Assembly (NCBI GenBank): GCA_020073105.1
Contig: JAIQFW010000024.1
Span: forward strand, 1 to 32,636
DNA length: 32,636 bases
Source of the DNA: Terriglobia bacterium
GTDB lineage: Bacteria > Acidobacteriota > Terriglobia > Terriglobales > Acidobacteriaceae
Direction of reading: 5' to 3'
The position numbers and the translations under genes are program-made. This document shows, one piece after another, positions 31,767-32,636 of the stretch (positions are counted from its first letter, which is position 1; the number at the start of each line of letters is the position of its first letter). The notes under the pieces are model-generated. The model was not told where the DNA came from, searched no databases, and was given only the letters and a program-made list of their open reading frames with translations.

Positions 31767-32636
31767 CTAGGACCGGTCCAAAATCTTGGGAGGATACGGC
31801 GGGCGAGATCTCGGTGAAGACGTCGGCGTTGCAGGTGGCTCCTCGCCCGGACGGCGAAGGGTTGGAGCATTGTCTGGCCGCGGAGTCTCCTCGGCGCCTT
31901 TGGCAACCGTGGGTTGGGGCGAAAGCTCAACCTCCTTCTCCGTGCGCACAATCTTTTCGCCGCTGACCTTCATGATCTCGACTCGGGTGACCTCATCGCC
32001 CACCAGCCGGATGAAGTCCACATCCTGCGGCGGCTCGCCGTAGATCCAGTCTTCGTATTCCGTCTCGCCTTCTTTCTCGCGAATCTTCCTGGGAGGCTTT
32101 CCTTTGGAGTAAACCACCATCTCCCGGTTCATACCCACCAGCACTTGGTGACTTTTGATGGCTTCCTGGACCTTGGGCGGGACCGTTTCCAGGAATGCTT
32201 CCAACGCTGTTTTTGCGTCAAAGTCAAAAACCGGCCGCAGCAACTGCTTCAGTTCCTGGGGCTCAAGTTCTGGAACGTAGTGGTCGAAGACCAGATCGAC
32301 GGAAGATCCTCGCGGGTTGGCGTTGGGATCGGTGGGAGCGATCGGGGCCTCACCTCCCATGCCACCTACTGAGATGCGTTCATACCACTTGCGCTTCTTG
32401 ACGGGGCCACCGTTGATTTCAAAATGAATGCGATCGTCTTTGATGGCAATGCTGGTGATGCGCGCCGCATCTCCGGGTTTGACCGCTGGCCCCCACATCT
32501 CCATCAAATGCCGCAGTTCCGGACCGCTGGGGGAGACCTCGCCGTCTTTCACCGTGAGTCCCCTCTTGCCCATGGGGAACGGAGAGCGAATGTAAACTAG
32601 TTCGGCCTCGAACGCGCGAATCAGATCCAGGCGGGT
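31767..32636 (-). CDS. Hypothetical protein, 5' end beyond right edge
   Basis: The reading frame is open to the window edge: upstream of the internal ATG at 32573, 21 further codons read TRLDLIRAFEAELVYIRSPF and on, with no stop. The gene is therefore partial, with at least 289 aa visible. It is beta-rich with charged segments (KKRKWYERISVGG, REKEGETEYEDWIYG) and ends in a Pro/Ser/Thr/Arg-rich tail (about 60 residues, PPATPTSSPRSRPPYPPK) that is probably disordered. No catalytic motif or named domain is recognisable. A signal peptide may lie beyond the edge. It precedes nadE. Confidence 0.75.
   Translation of the reverse strand, partial: TRLDLIRAFEAELVYIRSPFPMGKRGLTVKDGEVSPSGPELRHLMEMWGPAVKPGDAARITSIAIKDDRIHFEINGGPVKKRKWYERISVGGMGGEAPIAPTDPNANPRGSSVDLVFDHYVPELEPQELKQLLRPVFDFDAKTALEAFLETVPPKVQEAIKSHQVLVGMNREMVVYSKGKPPRKIREKEGETEYEDWIYGEPPQDVDFIRLVGDEVTRVEIMKVSGEKIVRTEKEVELSPQPTVAKGAEETPRPDNAPTLRRPGEEPPATPTSSPRSRPPYPPKILDRS

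Overview
The window looks like a chromosomal segment of an Acidobacteriota (Terriglobia-like) bacterium. I infer this from the moderately GC-rich, TTG/GTG-tolerant coding style and from several gene types typical of that phylum. These are an SMC with an acidic insertion in its head, a CadC-like regulator fused to a TolB-like domain and TPRs, a large secreted tail-fibre-like protein, small cysteine-motif proteins, a stand-alone TPR-secretin, and dispersed hairpin repeats between genes. No 16S or other taxonomic marker is present, so this is inference.

Layout. Positions 1-2178 look like accessory DNA. An IS110-family transposase (minus strand) is preceded by a structured ~270 bp leader that could encode its bridge RNA. 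A small secreted protein follows, and then a tRNA 3'-end fragment that ends exactly at the start of thiO and may be an integration scar. Positions 2179-7395 are backbone: thiO (glycine oxidase), a small cysteine-motif protein, an M13 metallopeptidase and an M20 dipeptidase. Positions 7463-12745 hold a large secreted beta-rich protein, divergent from a CadC-like/TolB/TPR regulator with a perfect palindrome between them, and then a secreted Kelch-like propeller protein.

Positions 13154-19162 form a plus-strand housekeeping run: smc, purC, cvpA and a small Fis-type helix-turn-helix protein. SMC is notable because the catalytic Walker B glutamate reads as valine. Positions 19268-23094 hold a secreted TPR protein, an SDR oxidoreductase, a zinc-ribbon protein, and a YtxH/DUF948-like pair of small membrane proteins. 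Positions 23165-26945 are minus strand: citrate synthase, then cysteine desulfurase and mnmA, which plausibly work together in tRNA 2-thiolation. Inverted heptanucleotide repeat arrays have become part of the 3' end of the desulfurase gene and the 5' end of mnmA. Positions 27227-32636 hold a TPR-secretin, a DsbA-like thioredoxin-fold protein whose stop codon overlaps that of the secretin, glutamine-dependent NAD synthetase, and a gene cut by the right edge.

No rRNA gene, complete tRNA, CRISPR array, prophage or defence island is visible. The candidates most worth pursuing are the SMC Walker B substitution, the IS110 leader RNA, the heptamer arrays inside coding ends, the tRNA fragment, and the regulator/secreted-protein divergon. 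I found no complete new multi-gene system that the sequence alone would prove.
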